Assembly (NCBI RefSeq): GCF_014199265.1
Contig: NZ_JACIJG010000002.1
Location: 248,001-312,000 of the forward strand
DNA length: 64,000 bases
Origin: Brucella daejeonensis
GTDB taxonomy: Bacteria; Pseudomonadota; Alphaproteobacteria; Rhizobiales; Rhizobiaceae
Direction: 5' to 3'
Shown: positions 8,334 through 19,150 of the stretch, piece by piece
How positions within the stretch are numbered: the first letter of the stretch is position 1
Layout: each line of letters starts with the position of its first letter
The notes under the pieces: generated by a model
The model's database searches: none
What the model saw: only the letters and a program-made list of their open reading frames with translations
Told to the model about the DNA's origin: nothing
Made by a program: the position numbers and the translations under genes

Positions 8334-9842
8334 TTAATGCCTGTTTCTAGCGCCTGCCGCGCGGTTGTGCCGCCATGCGCCATCGCGCGACATCAGTTCG
8401 GTCAAAATGCCTTCGCGCAACCCGCGATCGGCAACGAGTAGTTTTTCGCTTGGCCATACTTTGCGAATGGCATCGAGAATGGCACAGCCGGCCAATACCA
8501 GATCGGCACGGTCGGCGCCAATGCATGGATTGGCGACGCGGGCCTCGAAGTCCCACGAGAGAAGACGGTTGGTCATCTGCGTCACGTCTTCCGCGTCCAT
8601 CCACATACCATCCACGCGACGCCGGTCGTAGCGCTCGAGACCGAGATGAATGCCAGCAAGTGTCGTTACTGTTCCCGATGTGCCGAGCAGATGAAAGCGC
8701 GGGCTGGTCGTCAGCTTCCCAAGACATTGGCGCTCGGCAAACTGAGAAAGCAGATCGGTCACATGGTTGACCATGGAATCGAAGCCTTCCTGCGTGACGT
8801 TGCGCCCGCCGAAACGCTCGGCAAGCGTCACGACGCCTACCGGAAGCGAGGTCCAGGCCATGATATGCTCCGCCAGGCGAGGCGAACGCCGCCGCGAAAC
8901 ATCGATCAATGCGATTTCCGACGAACCGCCGCCAATATCGAACAGCACGACCGCATCCGTATCACGGGTAACGAGCGTTCCGCAACCCGACACGGCAAGG
9001 CGCGCTTCGGTCTGCCGGTCGACTATCTCCAGCTCAAGCCCGGTTTCTTCGCGAACGCGCGCCAGAAACTCCTCACCGTTGGCCGCCGAACGGCAGGCCT
9101 CGGTGGCTATCAGCCGCGACCGGCGTATCTTCTTGCCCGCCAGTTTGTCGCGGCAGATCTTCAACGCTTCCACGGCCCTGCTCATGGCGTTGTCGCTAAG
9201 CCGCCCGGTTGCACTGAGACCTTCACCGAGGCGAACGATACGCGAAAACGCATCCACGACACGAAATTGTCCGGGTCTCGTTGGCGATGCAATCAGCAGA
9301 CGGCAATTATTGGTTCCAAGGTCCAGCGCGGCATAGAGAGATGCTTCGCTCCTGTTATGGTGCGCGCTGTTTGTATCACGTACGGTTTGGGCCGGATGGA
9401 CCTTACGCTTGTGTGTCGACGGCTGCGGATTGTCGATCCCCAGCACGTTTTGCAGAGCCTTTGCTGCGTTCTCCTGTGCGTGAGGCTGCTGACCACCCTG
9501 CTGGCGAGCCTGCTTTTTCTTGCGAGCACGCCGACGGCGATTGGATATTTTGCCAGAAGGGCGCTGTTCGACGTTCGCTGTTTCGGCAACAGGAGCCTTT
9601 TGATCTGAAGCTTCCGCGTTGGGCGACTTTCCGCGCCGACGGCGGCGCGCACGCTTACGCTGGCTCTGAGAGCCCTTGTTCTGCGGGTCATCCTGCGGTT
9701 TTGAGCGTCCTGAATCGGAAGCGCCACGCGCATTTCCGACCTCTGCCACGGCGTTCTTGCGCTGTCTGCGCTTGCCGTTTTCGGACGGATTCCGGGTCTG
9801 CAAATTGCCCGAATGTCCGCCGGACGCCCCTTGGCGCACCAT
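8334..9842 (-). CDS. ppx: Exopolyphosphatase / guanosine pentaphosphatase family (Ppx/GppA) with long basic N-terminal extension
   Basis: The C-terminal two thirds is a Ppx/GppA sugar-kinase-fold domain that hydrolyses polyphosphate or pppGpp. It starts at [14 protein letters not shown] (about residue 171) and has [14 protein letters not shown] with the catalytic Glu, [12 protein letters not shown] and a final [13 protein letters not shown]. Before it lie about 170 low-complexity residues rich in Arg, Lys, Gln and Ser, with basic clusters near residues 62-71 and 102-111. These look disordered and nucleic-acid binding. ATG 9842 follows GAGGG; in-frame starts at 9905 and 9929 would add residues but lack a ribosome site. 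The gene leads the ppx-rlmE operon. Confidence 0.9.
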   Translation of the reverse strand: MVRQGASGGHSGNLQTRNPSENGKRRQRKNAVAEVGNARGASDSGRSKPQDDPQNKGSQSQRKRARRRRRGKSPNAEASDQKAPVAETANVEQRPSGKISNRRRRARKKKQARQQGGQQPHAQENAAKALQNVLGIDNPQPSTHKRKVHPAQTVRDTNSAHHNRSEASLYAALDLGTNNCRLLIASPTRPGQFRVVDAFSRIVRLGEGLSATGRLSDNAMSRAVEALKICRDKLAGKKIRRSRLIATEACRSAANGEEFLARVREETGLELEIVDRQTEARLAVSGCGTLVTRDTDAVVLFDIGGGSSEIALIDVSRRRSPRLAEHIMAWTSLPVGVVTLAERFGGRNVTQEGFDSMVNHVTDLLSQFAERQCLGKLTTSPRFHLLGTSGTVTTLAGIHLGLERYDRRRVDGMWMDAEDVTQMTNRLLSWDFEARVANPCIGADRADLVLAGCAILDAIRKVWPSEKLLVADRGLREGILTELMSRDGAWRHNRAAGARNRH

Positions 9843-10032
9843 TTCGGCGGTGCCCTCGTCGGGGTTTTTCAAGGTTTTTGTCCTTATGGCGCCGCGCGAA
9901 CCCATGAGGACGCAAGCAAGGCGCTTCAAATTTTACGTTGTGCATAATGTAACAGTGGTTTTCCGTTTTACCAAGGGGCAGGCTGTAGGAAGCCGCCGGA
10001 AAATTTTTGAAAGCACGTAAGAGTTTTGACCG

Positions 10033-10073
10033 CCCGGTGTGCCGGGAGGGCTTTCGCTGGTTGCGAAAGCCCT
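10033..10073. terminator. Two tandem hairpins between ppx and the cystine-type ABC operon
   Basis: A CCCGG-TGTG-CCGGG hairpin (10033-10046) abuts a 10-bp perfect stem AGGGCTTTCG with a 7-base loop (10047-10073). Neither is followed by a clear T tract. They lie downstream of the minus-strand ABC ATPase gene and upstream of ppx. The rest of the 9843-10251 gap has no gene. A Rho-type end or a structured 3' end of the ABC transcript is the likely role. Confidence 0.5.
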
Positions 10074-10251
10074 TGCCTGACAGAAGAGCACGAGCAGATT
10101 GAATTTGACGTCTGAACCCCAGCTGAGTGAGAATCTTTCTCAGACTCTAAATTCAAAAAATCCACTAAATACATAAAGATATTAGTGTTAGTTCGATTTC
10201 GGTATCTGCCCGGCGCTGTATCTGGAGGATAAAAATGCCGGAAGTATACCG

Positions 10252-11009
<758 letters not shown>

Positions 11010-11013
<4 letters not shown>

Positions 11014-11690
11014 GCGTTTGTCTCCAGCGTTCCGCCGTAGCGTCCGAAGCGCCGTTCCAGCCTTACCTGCATCGCGGACAGAACAGAGCTCATCACCAGA
11101 TAGATCAAAGCCGCTTCAATATACAAAATGAGTGGTTCATAGGTCGTTGCCACGATGCGTTGGGCGGACTGAAACAGTTCTGGCACGGTGATCGCGGCGG
11201 CGAGAGACGTATCCTTAACCAGAGAAATGAACGAGTTGGATAGCGGTGGTACGGCAGTTCTTGTCGCCTGAGGCAAAATGGTGCGGGCGAGCGCTTGGCG
11301 CCAACTCATTCCGATGGAGTAAGCCGCTTCCCACTGACCTTTTGGAACGGCAGATATGACCGCGCGGATGATTTCGGAACTGTAAGCTCCGACGCTGAGC
11401 GTGAAACCGATCACGGCAGCGGGAAACGCATCGAGATAAATACCCGCGCTTGGCAAGCCATAGAAGATCACGAAGAGTTGGACCAACAGAGGCGTACCGC
11501 GGAATATCCACACATAGAACCGGGCAACGGACGAAAGCCAGAGCGGGGCAAAAAGCCGGACGAGAGCAGTCAGGAGCCCAAGCGCAAGACCGAAGGCGAA
11601 AGACAACAGGGTCAGTGGAATGGTAAATATCAGTCCCGCCCAGAGGAGGGTGGGAAGGGATTCTGACATAAGTTGAAGCCAATCGGGCAC
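11010..11690 (-). CDS. Amino-acid (cystine-type) ABC transporter permease
   Basis: Inner-membrane permease of 226 residues, HisM/YecS class. It has the PAAT signature [20 protein letters not shown] and the EAA-like loop GQWEAAYSIGMSWRQALARTILPQA. It starts at GTG 11690, with GGAG nine bases upstream. Only one permease gene is present, so the channel is probably a homodimer, as in the cystine system TcyL/YecS. The binding-protein gene lies 173 bp upstream on the same strand, separated by a hairpin. Confidence 0.88.
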
Positions 11691-11806
11691 TGGTTTCGGC
11701 TCCTTATGAATGCGTGAGGACAGACTTGTTTCAAGCGCGAGAATAATGTCGAGCCTATCTTATACAGGCCGACATCCTTGGCTTGGAAAAATATTTTGCA
11801 AAGACC

Positions 11807-11842
11807 ACAAAGAAACGAAGCCGGAAACAGCTTCCGGCTTCG
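11807..11842 (-). terminator. Hairpin with T-rich tail after the binding-protein gene
   Basis: On the minus strand, an 11-bp perfect stem (CGAAGCCGGAA and its complement, 11842-11816) has a 5-base loop and is followed by TTTCTTT. It separates the binding-protein gene from the permease and ATPase genes. Partial termination here would give excess binding protein, the same arrangement as at 2043-2072. Confidence 0.75.
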
Positions 11843-11863
11843 CCAACAGGGAAAACGCGGCCT

Positions 11864-12637
11864 TTACTTGGAAACGTCCTGGCCGAAGTACTTTTGCGAA
11901 ATCTTGTCGTAGGTGCCGTCGGCTCTGATCTCATCCAGCGCCTTGTTGATTGCAGCCACCAGATCGTCATCGCCCTTACGCATGATGATACCAGATGCGT
12001 CTGCATTTTCCTTCTCTGCCACCACCTTCACAGGAGCCTTCGGCTGGTGCTTCCGGAAGTCGAGGAAAGACAGGCTGTCATTGAGCGTTGCATCGGCGCG
12101 TCCGGTCAGCACCAGCTGGATCGATTGGTCGAAGCCGTCTGTGGCGACGAGTTCGGCACCAGCCTCCTTGGCGATCTTGCCGTAATTGCTGGTCAGCGAC
12201 TGGGCAGATTTCTTGCCTTTCAGGTCGGCAAAACCTTTGATCTCATCGTTCTTTTCATTGACGATGAGAACGACCTTCGAAACAATATATGGATTGGAGA
12301 AATTGAACTTCTTCTGGCGCTCTTCCGTGATGCCGACCTGATTGATGACGGTGTCATAGCGGTTGGCGTCGAGACCGGCAATCAGGCCGTCCCATTTGCC
12401 TTCGATGAACTCGGCTTTCACGCCCAGCTTCTGGGCCACGGCTTCGCCAATTTCCACGTCGAAACCGACGAGCTTATTGTCTTTGTCGTGGAAGGTGAAC
12501 GGTGCATAGGTGCCTTCCGTGCCGATCTTGAGCACACCCGCAGACTTGATGGCGTCGAGGTTTTCGCCCGCCAGTGCAGTGGAGAAAAGCGCTGCCTGGA
12601 GAACACCGACCGTAGCGAAGATTTTTGCGAACTTCAT
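11864..12637 (-). CDS. Cystine-type ABC transporter substrate-binding protein (FliY/TcyJ-like)
   Basis: Periplasmic family 3 solute-binding protein of 257 residues. The signal peptide (MKFAKIFATVGVLQAALFSTALA) is cleaved near residue 23. The mature part follows E. coli FliY closely: VLKIGTEGTYAPFTFHDKDNKLVGFDVEIGEAVAQKLGV, the KWDGLIAGLDANRYDTVINQV segment and a final DGTYDKISQKYFGQDV. That match supports L-cystine or a related sulfur amino acid as ligand, but this is inference. First gene of the importer. The region 12638-12815 upstream should hold the operon promoter. Confidence 0.85.
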   Translation of the reverse strand: MKFAKIFATVGVLQAALFSTALAGENLDAIKSAGVLKIGTEGTYAPFTFHDKDNKLVGFDVEIGEAVAQKLGVKAEFIEGKWDGLIAGLDANRYDTVINQVGITEERQKKFNFSNPYIVSKVVLIVNEKNDEIKGFADLKGKKSAQSLTSNYGKIAKEAGAELVATDGFDQSIQLVLTGRADATLNDSLSFLDFRKHQPKAPVKVVAEKENADASGIIMRKGDDDLVAAINKALDEIRADGTYDKISQKYFGQDVSK

Positions 12638-12815
12638 TTTGAGGCTGCCTGTAAAATTATTCGATGAGATGCAGAATACAGGAATTTCATTCTAATGAAG
12701 CGTCGAAAATAACCTCCATTATGCGGTTTTAGGAAATTATTTCTTCTGATGCGGGGTTCAGCGCAAACTGAATCCATATATGGAAGTTCCGCAATTTATC
12801 GTTCCAACTGGAAAT

Positions 12816-12843
12816 GAAAATGCCGCCGTGAGGCAGCATTTTC
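12816..12843 (-). terminator. Intrinsic terminator of the 5-oxoprolinase gene
   Basis: A 12-bp stem with one mismatch closes a GTGA/TCAC tetraloop. On the minus strand it lies 54 bp after the 5-oxoprolinase stop and the stem ends in a TTTTC stretch, typical of intrinsic termination. Confidence 0.7.
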
Positions 12844-12896
12844 ATTGGTAAAGTCCTATCAGGAAAGGTCTGTAACAGCTTTTTGGCGGAGCCGTT

Positions 12897-15800
12897 TTAC
12901 GCTTTACCGAAGCCGCCGCCTGTGGGCGTTATGACGGTAAAGGCTTCTCCCGCCTCCAGCACGGTCTGGTCGCAGTTGCCAAGTACCTCGACCGTGCCAT
13001 TCTTGCGGCGGACTTCATTGCGGCCGGTCTGGCCCGGTTCTCCACCTTCCAGACCGAACGGCGCTACGCGTCGGTGACCGGAGAGGATCGCGAAATCGAG
13101 CGTCTTCAATGCGCGGATGGTGCGTTTGGTGCCGTCACCCGCGTGCCATTTGCCCTTGCCGCCCGAACCTTCGCGGATATGAAAATCTTCCAGCAGGACA
13201 GGGAACCGCGTTTCCAGGATCTCAGGGTCGGTCAGGCGGGAATTGGTCATATGAGTATGGACAGCATCGGCACCGTTGAAGCCCGGTCCGGCGGGAGCAC
13301 CGGAACATATGGTCTCGTAATACTGATATTCGTCGTTGCCGAATGTCAGATTATTCATGGTTCCCTGCGCCGCGGCCATCGCCTTGGTTGCACCGAACAG
13401 ACAGTTGGTGACGGCCTGACTGACTTCGACATTACCTGCCACGACCGCTGCTGGATAGCGTGGCGATAGCATGGAGTCTTGGGGTACGATGATCCTGATC
13501 GGGCGCAGGCAGCCTGCATTCATCGGAATGTCGCCTTCGACCAGCACGCGGAAGACATAAAGCACTGCGGCCCGGGTGACGGGTTCGGGCGCATTGAAAT
13601 TGTCGGCGCGCTGTCCGGACGTTCCAGTAAAGTCGACCGTCGCTTCGCGTTTTTCGCGATCAATGGTCACACGGACCTCGATCTGACAACCTTGGTCCAT
13701 TTCATAGACGAATTGGCCGTCCGGCAGCTTGTCCAGAACGCGGCGCACGCTTTCAGCCGCATTGTCTTGAACGTGCCCCATATAAGCTTTCACGACGTCT
13801 TCGCCAAAGAGGCCGATAATCTTTTTGAGTTCGGCTACGCCTTTCTCGTTGGCAGCGATTTGTGCTTTCAGGTCATTGACGTTTTGAGTGAGATTACGGA
13901 CCGGATAAGTCGCACCGGTCAGAAGTGCGGCAAGCGCGTCTTCCCGGAAAGCGCCGCGGTCCACAAGCTTGAAATTGTCGATATAGACGCCTTCCTGCTC
14001 GATATTGACCGCCAGCGGCGACATGGAGCCCGGCGCAATGCCGCCAATGTCGGCATGGTGACCACGGCTGGCAACCCAGAAGCGGATTTCACGGCTGTCG
14101 TCATCGAATACAGGAGTGCAGACGGTAAGATCAGGCAGGTGCGTACCGCCATTGTAAGGCGCATTGATCAGGAACACATCGCCCGGCTTGATATCCCTGT
14201 TTTCGCGGATGGCGGTGGCGACAGAGGCATCCATGGAACCGAGATGAACCGGCATATGCGGTGCATTGGCGACCAGATTTCCTTCCGCATCGAAAACGGC
14301 GCAGGAGAAATCGAGGCGTTCCTTGATGTTCACCGAATAAGCTGTGTTCTGAAGCGTCACTCCCATCTGTTCCGCGATGGACATGAAAAGGTTGTTGAAT
14401 ATCTCCAACATCACCGGATCGGCTTCCGTGCCAATTGCCGTACGGGCGGGCAGGGCCTTGATGCGGGTAAGAACAATGTGATCATGTTCGGTCAGGCGGG
14501 CCTGCCAGCCATTCTCGATAACGATTGTCTGGTTCTTCTCTATGATGATCGCAGGGCCGGTAACCGTCTGACCGCGGCAAATCCGCTCGCGAAGAACGAC
14601 TCCCGCATCGTGGAACTCTCCTTGCGAGAAGAAGCGCGTCCGTCTGGTGGTTTCAGCTTCCAGATCGCTTTCGAGCGGCTGGCTCGTTTCGGTTTCGGCC
14701 GCGCCGCCGCCTACCGCTTCAACTTCGACGGCATCTATCACGAGCGCCTTGTTTTCAGCGATAAAGCCGAAGCGGCGCTTATGGGCTGCTTCAAATTCAG
14801 CGCGCAGACGTTCGGCACTGTCCTCCATTGGGAAGACCGCTTCAATGGAAAGCACCGTGTCGGTGCCTGCATAGCGGATATGCGCGCGCAAATGACGGCC
14901 AATCGCGCGTTCCTCGATGCCCTGGCCAGCCAGTTCAGTAATACATTCGCGCGCCAGTTCCTCACCGAGAGCTTTGAGCGATGCCGGCGCGGAAGCATCA
15001 AGTGATACGCCGAGCGCCTTTTGGCGTGTTGCGCGAATATCTGCCAGACCCATTCCATAAGCCGAAAGCAGGCCTGACATTGGATGAAGAAGAATATTCT
15101 TCATGCCAAGCGCGTCCGCAACCAGACAGGCGTGCTGGCCGCCAGCGCCGCCAAAACAACTCAATGCATAGCGGGTGACATCGTAACCGCGCTGAACAGA
15201 AATCTTCTTGATCGCTTCGACCATGTTGGCGACTGCAATACGAATAAATCCGTCCGCAACTGCCTCAGGTGAGCGACCGTCTCCGATTTCTCCGGCGAGT
15301 GCGGTAAACAATGTGTGCACGCGTTCGACATCGAGCGGCTGGTTTTGTTCAGGTCCGAAAATCGCCGGGAAATAATCCGGAAGCAGCTTGCCGAGCATGA
15401 CATTAGCGTCGGTCACGGCGAGGGGGCCCCCATTACGATAACAGGCTGGGCCGGGGTTGGCGCCCGCCGAATCCGGCCCGACCCGGAAGCGTCCAGCGTC
15501 GTAATGCAGGATAGAGCCACCGCCTGCCGCAACCGTATGAATCAGCATCATGGGTGCACGCACGCGGACGCCCGCGACTTCCGTCTCGAAAGCGCGCTCA
15601 TATTCTCCGTCGAAATGGGCAACATCCGTGGAGGTGCCGCCCATATCGAAGCCGATAACCTGTCCGAAGCCAGCGGTCTCGCCGGTACGGGCAAGGCCGA
15701 CCACCCCGCCTGCGGGGCCGGACAGAATGGCGTCCTTGCCCTGGAACAGGTCGGCCGCGGTCAGGCCGCCCGACGACATCATGAACATCACGCGAGCACC

Positions 15801-16517
15801 GGTGCGCTCGACATCGAGTTCGCTCGAAACCTGCGCCACATAACGGCGGAGAACAGGGGAGAGATAGGCATCGACGACAGTGGTGTCGCCGCGCCCGACC
15901 AACTTGATCAGCGGTGAAACTTCGTGACTGACGGATACCTGCTCAAAGCCAAGTTCCCGGGCAATGCGCGCAACTTCCGCTTCGTGCCGCGGAAATTTGT
16001 AGGCGTGCATGAGCGCAATCGCGATCGATTTATAACCCAGATCCTTCAAGGACTTCAGGGCCGTTTCAGCCTCGGCGATATCGAGGTCCTGCTCGACGGT
16101 TCCATCAGCCCGAATACGTTCATTAAGTTCGGTCACGCTTTCATATAACGCTTCCGGCTTGATGATCTCGGTCGCGAAGATGTTCTTGCGTTCCTGATAA
16201 CCGATGCGCAGGGCATCGCGAAACCCCTTGGTGGTGATGAGCGCCAGCCGTTCGCCCTTGCGTTCGAGAAGTGCGTTCGTGGCGACAGTCGTGCCCATGC
16301 GAACTTCACCGATCAGTCCGGCGGGAACCGGCTGACCTGTCTTGAGGCCGAGATGCAGGCGGATGCCATGGACGGCAGCATCGCGATAGGCGCTCGGATT
16401 TTCGGAGAGAACCTTGCGCGCGTACAGAGCACCCTGCGGATCACGCCCGATCACATCGGTAAACGTGCCGCCGCGGTCGATCCAGAAATCCCATACGCCG
16501 CTACCCGTTCCGCTCAT
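12897..16517 (-). CDS. oplAH: 5-oxoprolinase (ATP-hydrolysing), HyuA-HyuB fusion
   Basis: Cytoplasmic enzyme of 1206 residues that opens 5-oxo-L-proline (pyroglutamate) to L-glutamate at the cost of ATP. Residues 1 to about 690 are the HyuA-type half: [16 protein letters not shown] near the N-terminus, [15 protein letters not shown], and [20 protein letters not shown] as the second phosphate loop. Residues from about 700 to the end are the HyuB half, starting [15 protein letters not shown]. The full-length fusion is typical of 5-oxoprolinase rather than split hydantoinase. ATG 16517 follows GAGGGAGCC; the in-frame ATG 16532 overlaps that site and is not preferred. It is divergent from a regulator and peptide importer. 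Confidence 0.9.
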   Translation of the reverse strand: MSGTGSGVWDFWIDRGGTFTDVIGRDPQGALYARKVLSENPSAYRDAAVHGIRLHLGLKTGQPVPAGLIGEVRMGTTVATNALLERKGERLALITTKGFRDALRIGYQERKNIFATEIIKPEALYESVTELNERIRADGTVEQDLDIAEAETALKSLKDLGYKSIAIALMHAYKFPRHEAEVARIARELGFEQVSVSHEVSPLIKLVGRGDTTVVDAYLSPVLRRYVAQVSSELDVERTGARVMFMMSSGGLTAADLFQGKDAILSGPAGGVVGLARTGETAGFGQVIGFDMGGTSTDVAHFDGEYERAFETEVAGVRVRAPMMLIHTVAAGGGSILHYDAGRFRVGPDSAGANPGPACYRNGGPLAVTDANVMLGKLLPDYFPAIFGPEQNQPLDVERVHTLFTALAGEIGDGRSPEAVADGFIRIAVANMVEAIKKISVQRGYDVTRYALSCFGGAGGQHACLVADALGMKNILLHPMSGLLSAYGMGLADIRATRQKALGVSLDASAPASLKALGEELARECITELAGQGIEERAIGRHLRAHIRYAGTDTVLSIEAVFPMEDSAERLRAEFEAAHKRRFGFIAENKALVIDAVEVEAVGGGAAETETSQPLESDLEAETTRRTRFFSQGEFHDAGVVLRERICRGQTVTGPAIIIEKNQTIVIENGWQARLTEHDHIVLTRIKALPARTAIGTEADPVMLEIFNNLFMSIAEQMGVTLQNTAYSVNIKERLDFSCAVFDAEGNLVANAPHMPVHLGSMDASVATAIRENRDIKPGDVFLINAPYNGGTHLPDLTVCTPVFDDDSREIRFWVASRGHHADIGGIAPGSMSPLAVNIEQEGVYIDNFKLVDRGAFREDALAALLTGATYPVRNLTQNVNDLKAQIAANEKGVAELKKIIGLFGEDVVKAYMGHVQDNAAESVRRVLDKLPDGQFVYEMDQGCQIEVRVTIDREKREATVDFTGTSGQRADNFNAPEPVTRAAVLYVFRVLVEGDIPMNAGCLRPIRIIVPQDSMLSPRYPAAVVAGNVEVSQAVTNCLFGATKAMAAAQGTMNNLTFGNDEYQYYETICSGAPAGPGFNGADAVHTHMTNSRLTDPEILETRFPVLLEDFHIREGSGGKGKWHAGDGTKRTIRALKTLDFAILSGHRRVAPFGLEGGEPGQTGRNEVRRKNGTVEVLGNCDQTVLEAGEAFTVITPTGGGFGKA

Positions 16518-16585
16518 TCTTGGCTCCCTCATGCATGAAGACAGTGCATTTTTGAAATCTTTTCAGATTTTGATACTCCCACTTT

Positions 16586-16602
16586 ATTGACAAAATGTCG
16601 AT
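16586..16602. promoter_or_regulatory. Candidate operator for the MarR-type regulator
   Basis: An inverted repeat ATTGACA-AAA-TGTCGAT (six of seven arm bases paired) lies between the two divergent genes, 69 bp from the 5-oxoprolinase start and 43 bp from the regulator start. It contains a TTGACA that could serve as the -35 box of the regulator promoter. Length and symmetry fit a MarR-family site; the regulator assignment is by proximity. Confidence 0.4.
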
Positions 16603-16644
16603 AAGATGATGACATAAAATTCACATAAATAAGGGAGCGTAAAA

Positions 16645-17253
16645 ATGGGGAATAAGAGGAAATCGGAGTTCGTTCCTGAAATGCCCGCCATGGCCGCAGG
16701 GCAGGGTTTCGATGAAGTTTCCCTTCCGAAGCATTTGCGCTCGGTTGCCTCGCTTGGCCCTATTGTTTCTTCTGCTCATCTTGCCGAAGGCAGCTCTCCG
16801 GGAATGTCCGAGGTGGAATACGGCCTTATTCTGGCTTCGCACGCTTTCTCGCGCTGGATGGTTCGCTGCATGGCGGCGGCTGGTTTGCCGGGGCTGTCTC
16901 CCATGGAAGTGTTGATATTGCATTCGATCCGTCATCGGGGGCGTGAAAAGAAGCTCGCGGACATCTGCCTCGTGTTGGATATCGAAGATACCCATATCGC
17001 CACCTACGCTATCCGTAAGTTGGAAAAAGCCGGGCTGCTCACGACCGGTAGGGCCGCTAAGGAAAAGACGGTCAAAATCACGGAGAAGGGGGCGGAAGCC
17101 TGCGCCCGCTACGCCCAGATTCGCGAGCGGCTTCTGGTCGATTCCACAGCGAATGCACGACCGTCAGAAGAGACATTGTCCGAAGTGGCAGCTTTGCTGC
17201 GCTTCATGTCTGGCGCGTTCAATCAGGCCACGCGGTCTGCCATCACATTATAA
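16645..17253 (+). CDS. MarR-type winged-helix transcriptional regulator
   Basis: Cytoplasmic DNA-binding protein of 202 residues. The first 50 are poorly structured. The core has a helix SRWMVRCMAAAGLPGLSPMEVLILHSIRHRG, then a recognition region with ADICLVLDIEDTHIATYAIRKLEKAGLLTTGRAAKEKTVKITEKG, the shape of the MarR-like HTH_27 wing. The start at 16645 follows AGGGAGCGTAAAA. It lies between the divergent 5-oxoprolinase and peptide-importer genes and precedes the importer by 13 bp, so it probably controls both. An effector such as 5-oxoproline or a peptide is a guess. Confidence 0.75.
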   Translation: MGNKRKSEFVPEMPAMAAGQGFDEVSLPKHLRSVASLGPIVSSAHLAEGSSPGMSEVEYGLILASHAFSRWMVRCMAAAGLPGLSPMEVLILHSIRHRGREKKLADICLVLDIEDTHIATYAIRKLEKAGLLTTGRAAKEKTVKITEKGAEACARYAQIRERLLVDSTANARPSEETLSEVAALLRFMSGAFNQATRSAITL

Positions 17254-17266
17254 GAAGGTCACGAGC

Positions 17267-19114
17267 TTGAACGGAACGGGATTGAAATCATCTGCTTCAA
17301 AGCCTCTGCTGACGGTCGAAGGACTCAGCGTCGAATTCGGTGCGAGCCGGGTAATCGATAATCTGAACTTTTCGGTCACACCGGGCCGCACACTGGCGGT
17401 GGTCGGCGAATCCGGATCGGGCAAGTCGATCACGTCGCTCTCGATCATGCGTCTCGCCGATATGAGCGGTGCGAAATTCCCTTCCGGCCGTATCCTGTTC
17501 AATGGGTCCGACGGCGAACGTGATCTCTTGAAAACCGATCAGAAAGTAATGCGCGGTATTCGCGGCAAAGACATTGCGATGATCTTTCAGGAGCCGATGA
17601 CATCGCTCAATCCAGTCTTCACCATCGGCAACCAGATATCAGAAGTGCTGATGCTCCATGAAGGGATGTCCAAAAGCGCAGCGCTAGCGGAAGGCAAACG
17701 GTTACTGGAAATGGTGCGCCTGCCGGATGCCGAAGGATTGCTCAAGCGTTATCCGCATCAGCTGTCGGGCGGTATGCGCCAGCGCGTCATGATCGCGATG
17801 GCTCTTGCCTGCCGTCCGAAGCTGCTGATCGCCGACGAACCGACCACGGCGCTTGATGTGACCATTCAGGCCCAGATATTACACATTATCAAGGATTTGC
17901 AAAAAGAACTTGAAATGGCTGTCATTTTCATCACGCACGATATGGGCGTAGTGGCGGAAATGGCCGACGATGTGGTCGTCATGTGGAAGGGCAAGAAGGT
18001 AGAAGAAGGTCCTGTCGACCGCATCTTCGCGGCGCCCCAACATCCTTATACACGGACCCTTCTGTCGGCGGTTCCGAGGCTTGGCAGCATGACGGGCGAA
18101 GCGTTTCCGAAGCGGATGCCGGTGATGATTATGCGCGATGGCGTGCCGGTCCTGTCGGGTGAGGAACGCATTCAGGATACGGCCCGGTATAGTGACCAGC
18201 CGCTTCTTTCGGTCGATGATCTTTATGTGCGCTTTCCGATCAAGAAGAACCTGTTCGGCAAGGTCACTCATGTCTGCAACGCGGTTTCCAAGGTCGCTTT
18301 CGACATCTATCCAGGTGAAACACTGGCTTTGGTCGGCGAGTCCGGTTCGGGTAAATCGACCATCGGGCGCACGATCCAGCAACTCCAGTCGCCGCTTTCG
18401 GGCGATGTCCGCTTCAGCGGCAAGGCTTATTCAGGGATGAGCGCTTCGGAACGCTACGCGATGTGCCGTGAAGTGCAGTATATTTTTCAGGACCCGTTTG
18501 CCTCGCTTGACCCGCGAAAAACAGTCGGTTTCTCAATTGCAGAACCAATACGCACCCACGGTCTCCTCGACAATAACAGGGAGATCGATGCGCGTGTGGC
18601 TGAACTTTTGGAACGGGTGGGCATGGGAGCTGAACATGCTTCGCGTTATCCGCATGAGTTTTCAGGCGGGCAACGCCAGCGTATTTGCATTGCGCGCGCA
18701 CTGGCTTCAAAACCGAAGCTGATCATCGCCGATGAGGCGCTTTCGGCACTCGATGTTTCCATTCAGGCGCAGATCATCAATCTGTTCATGGACCTTCAGA
18801 AAGAGCATGATCTGGCTTATCTTTTCATCAGTCACGATATGGCTGTTGTCGAAAAGATGAGCCACCGCGTTGCGGTACTTTATCTTGGCCAGATCATGGA
18901 ACTTGGCTCTCGCCGGCAAGTATTCGAGACGCCCGCGCACCCCTATACGCAGCGCCTGCTTTCGGCTGTGCCGGTTGCCGACCCTTCCGCCCGTACCGAA
19001 CGCGCGGCACTGGAAGGCGAAATTCCAAGCACGACACGCCGGATCGATGACAAGCCGACCATCTATCCTCATCGCGAGGTTTCGTCGGGTCATTTCGTTG
19101 CGGAAGGCGCCTGA
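17267..19114 (+). CDS. Dipeptide/oligopeptide ABC transporter, fused double ATP-binding protein (GsiA-like)
   Basis: Two ABC domains in one chain of 615 residues. Domain 1: Walker [21 protein letters not shown], signature LSGGMRQRV, Walker [14 protein letters not shown]. Domain 2: [20 protein letters not shown], signature FSGGQRQR and [13 protein letters not shown]. In the last motif Ala replaces the Pro usual after the catalytic Glu. Each half ends with an HPYT-containing oligopeptide-type C-terminal segment. The start is a TTG at 17267, with AAGAAGG eight bases upstream; the frame is open further left but overlaps the regulator gene. It powers the importer formed by the next three genes. 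Confidence 0.9.
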   Translation: MNGTGLKSSASKPLLTVEGLSVEFGASRVIDNLNFSVTPGRTLAVVGESGSGKSITSLSIMRLADMSGAKFPSGRILFNGSDGERDLLKTDQKVMRGIRGKDIAMIFQEPMTSLNPVFTIGNQISEVLMLHEGMSKSAALAEGKRLLEMVRLPDAEGLLKRYPHQLSGGMRQRVMIAMALACRPKLLIADEPTTALDVTIQAQILHIIKDLQKELEMAVIFITHDMGVVAEMADDVVVMWKGKKVEEGPVDRIFAAPQHPYTRTLLSAVPRLGSMTGEAFPKRMPVMIMRDGVPVLSGEERIQDTARYSDQPLLSVDDLYVRFPIKKNLFGKVTHVCNAVSKVAFDIYPGETLALVGESGSGKSTIGRTIQQLQSPLSGDVRFSGKAYSGMSASERYAMCREVQYIFQDPFASLDPRKTVGFSIAEPIRTHGLLDNNREIDARVAELLERVGMGAEHASRYPHEFSGGQRQRICIARALASKPKLIIADEALSALDVSIQAQIINLFMDLQKEHDLAYLFISHDMAVVEKMSHRVAVLYLGQIMELGSRRQVFETPAHPYTQRLLSAVPVADPSARTERAALEGEIPSTTRRIDDKPTIYPHREVSSGHFVAEGA

Positions 19115-19150
19115 TTACCCAAAGCTCAACCAGACCCAAAGGGGAAAATA

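Noticed and set aside
13479-15005. A 508-codon plus-strand open frame
   Set aside because: Antisense to the 5-oxoprolinase gene, whose motifs run through the whole region.
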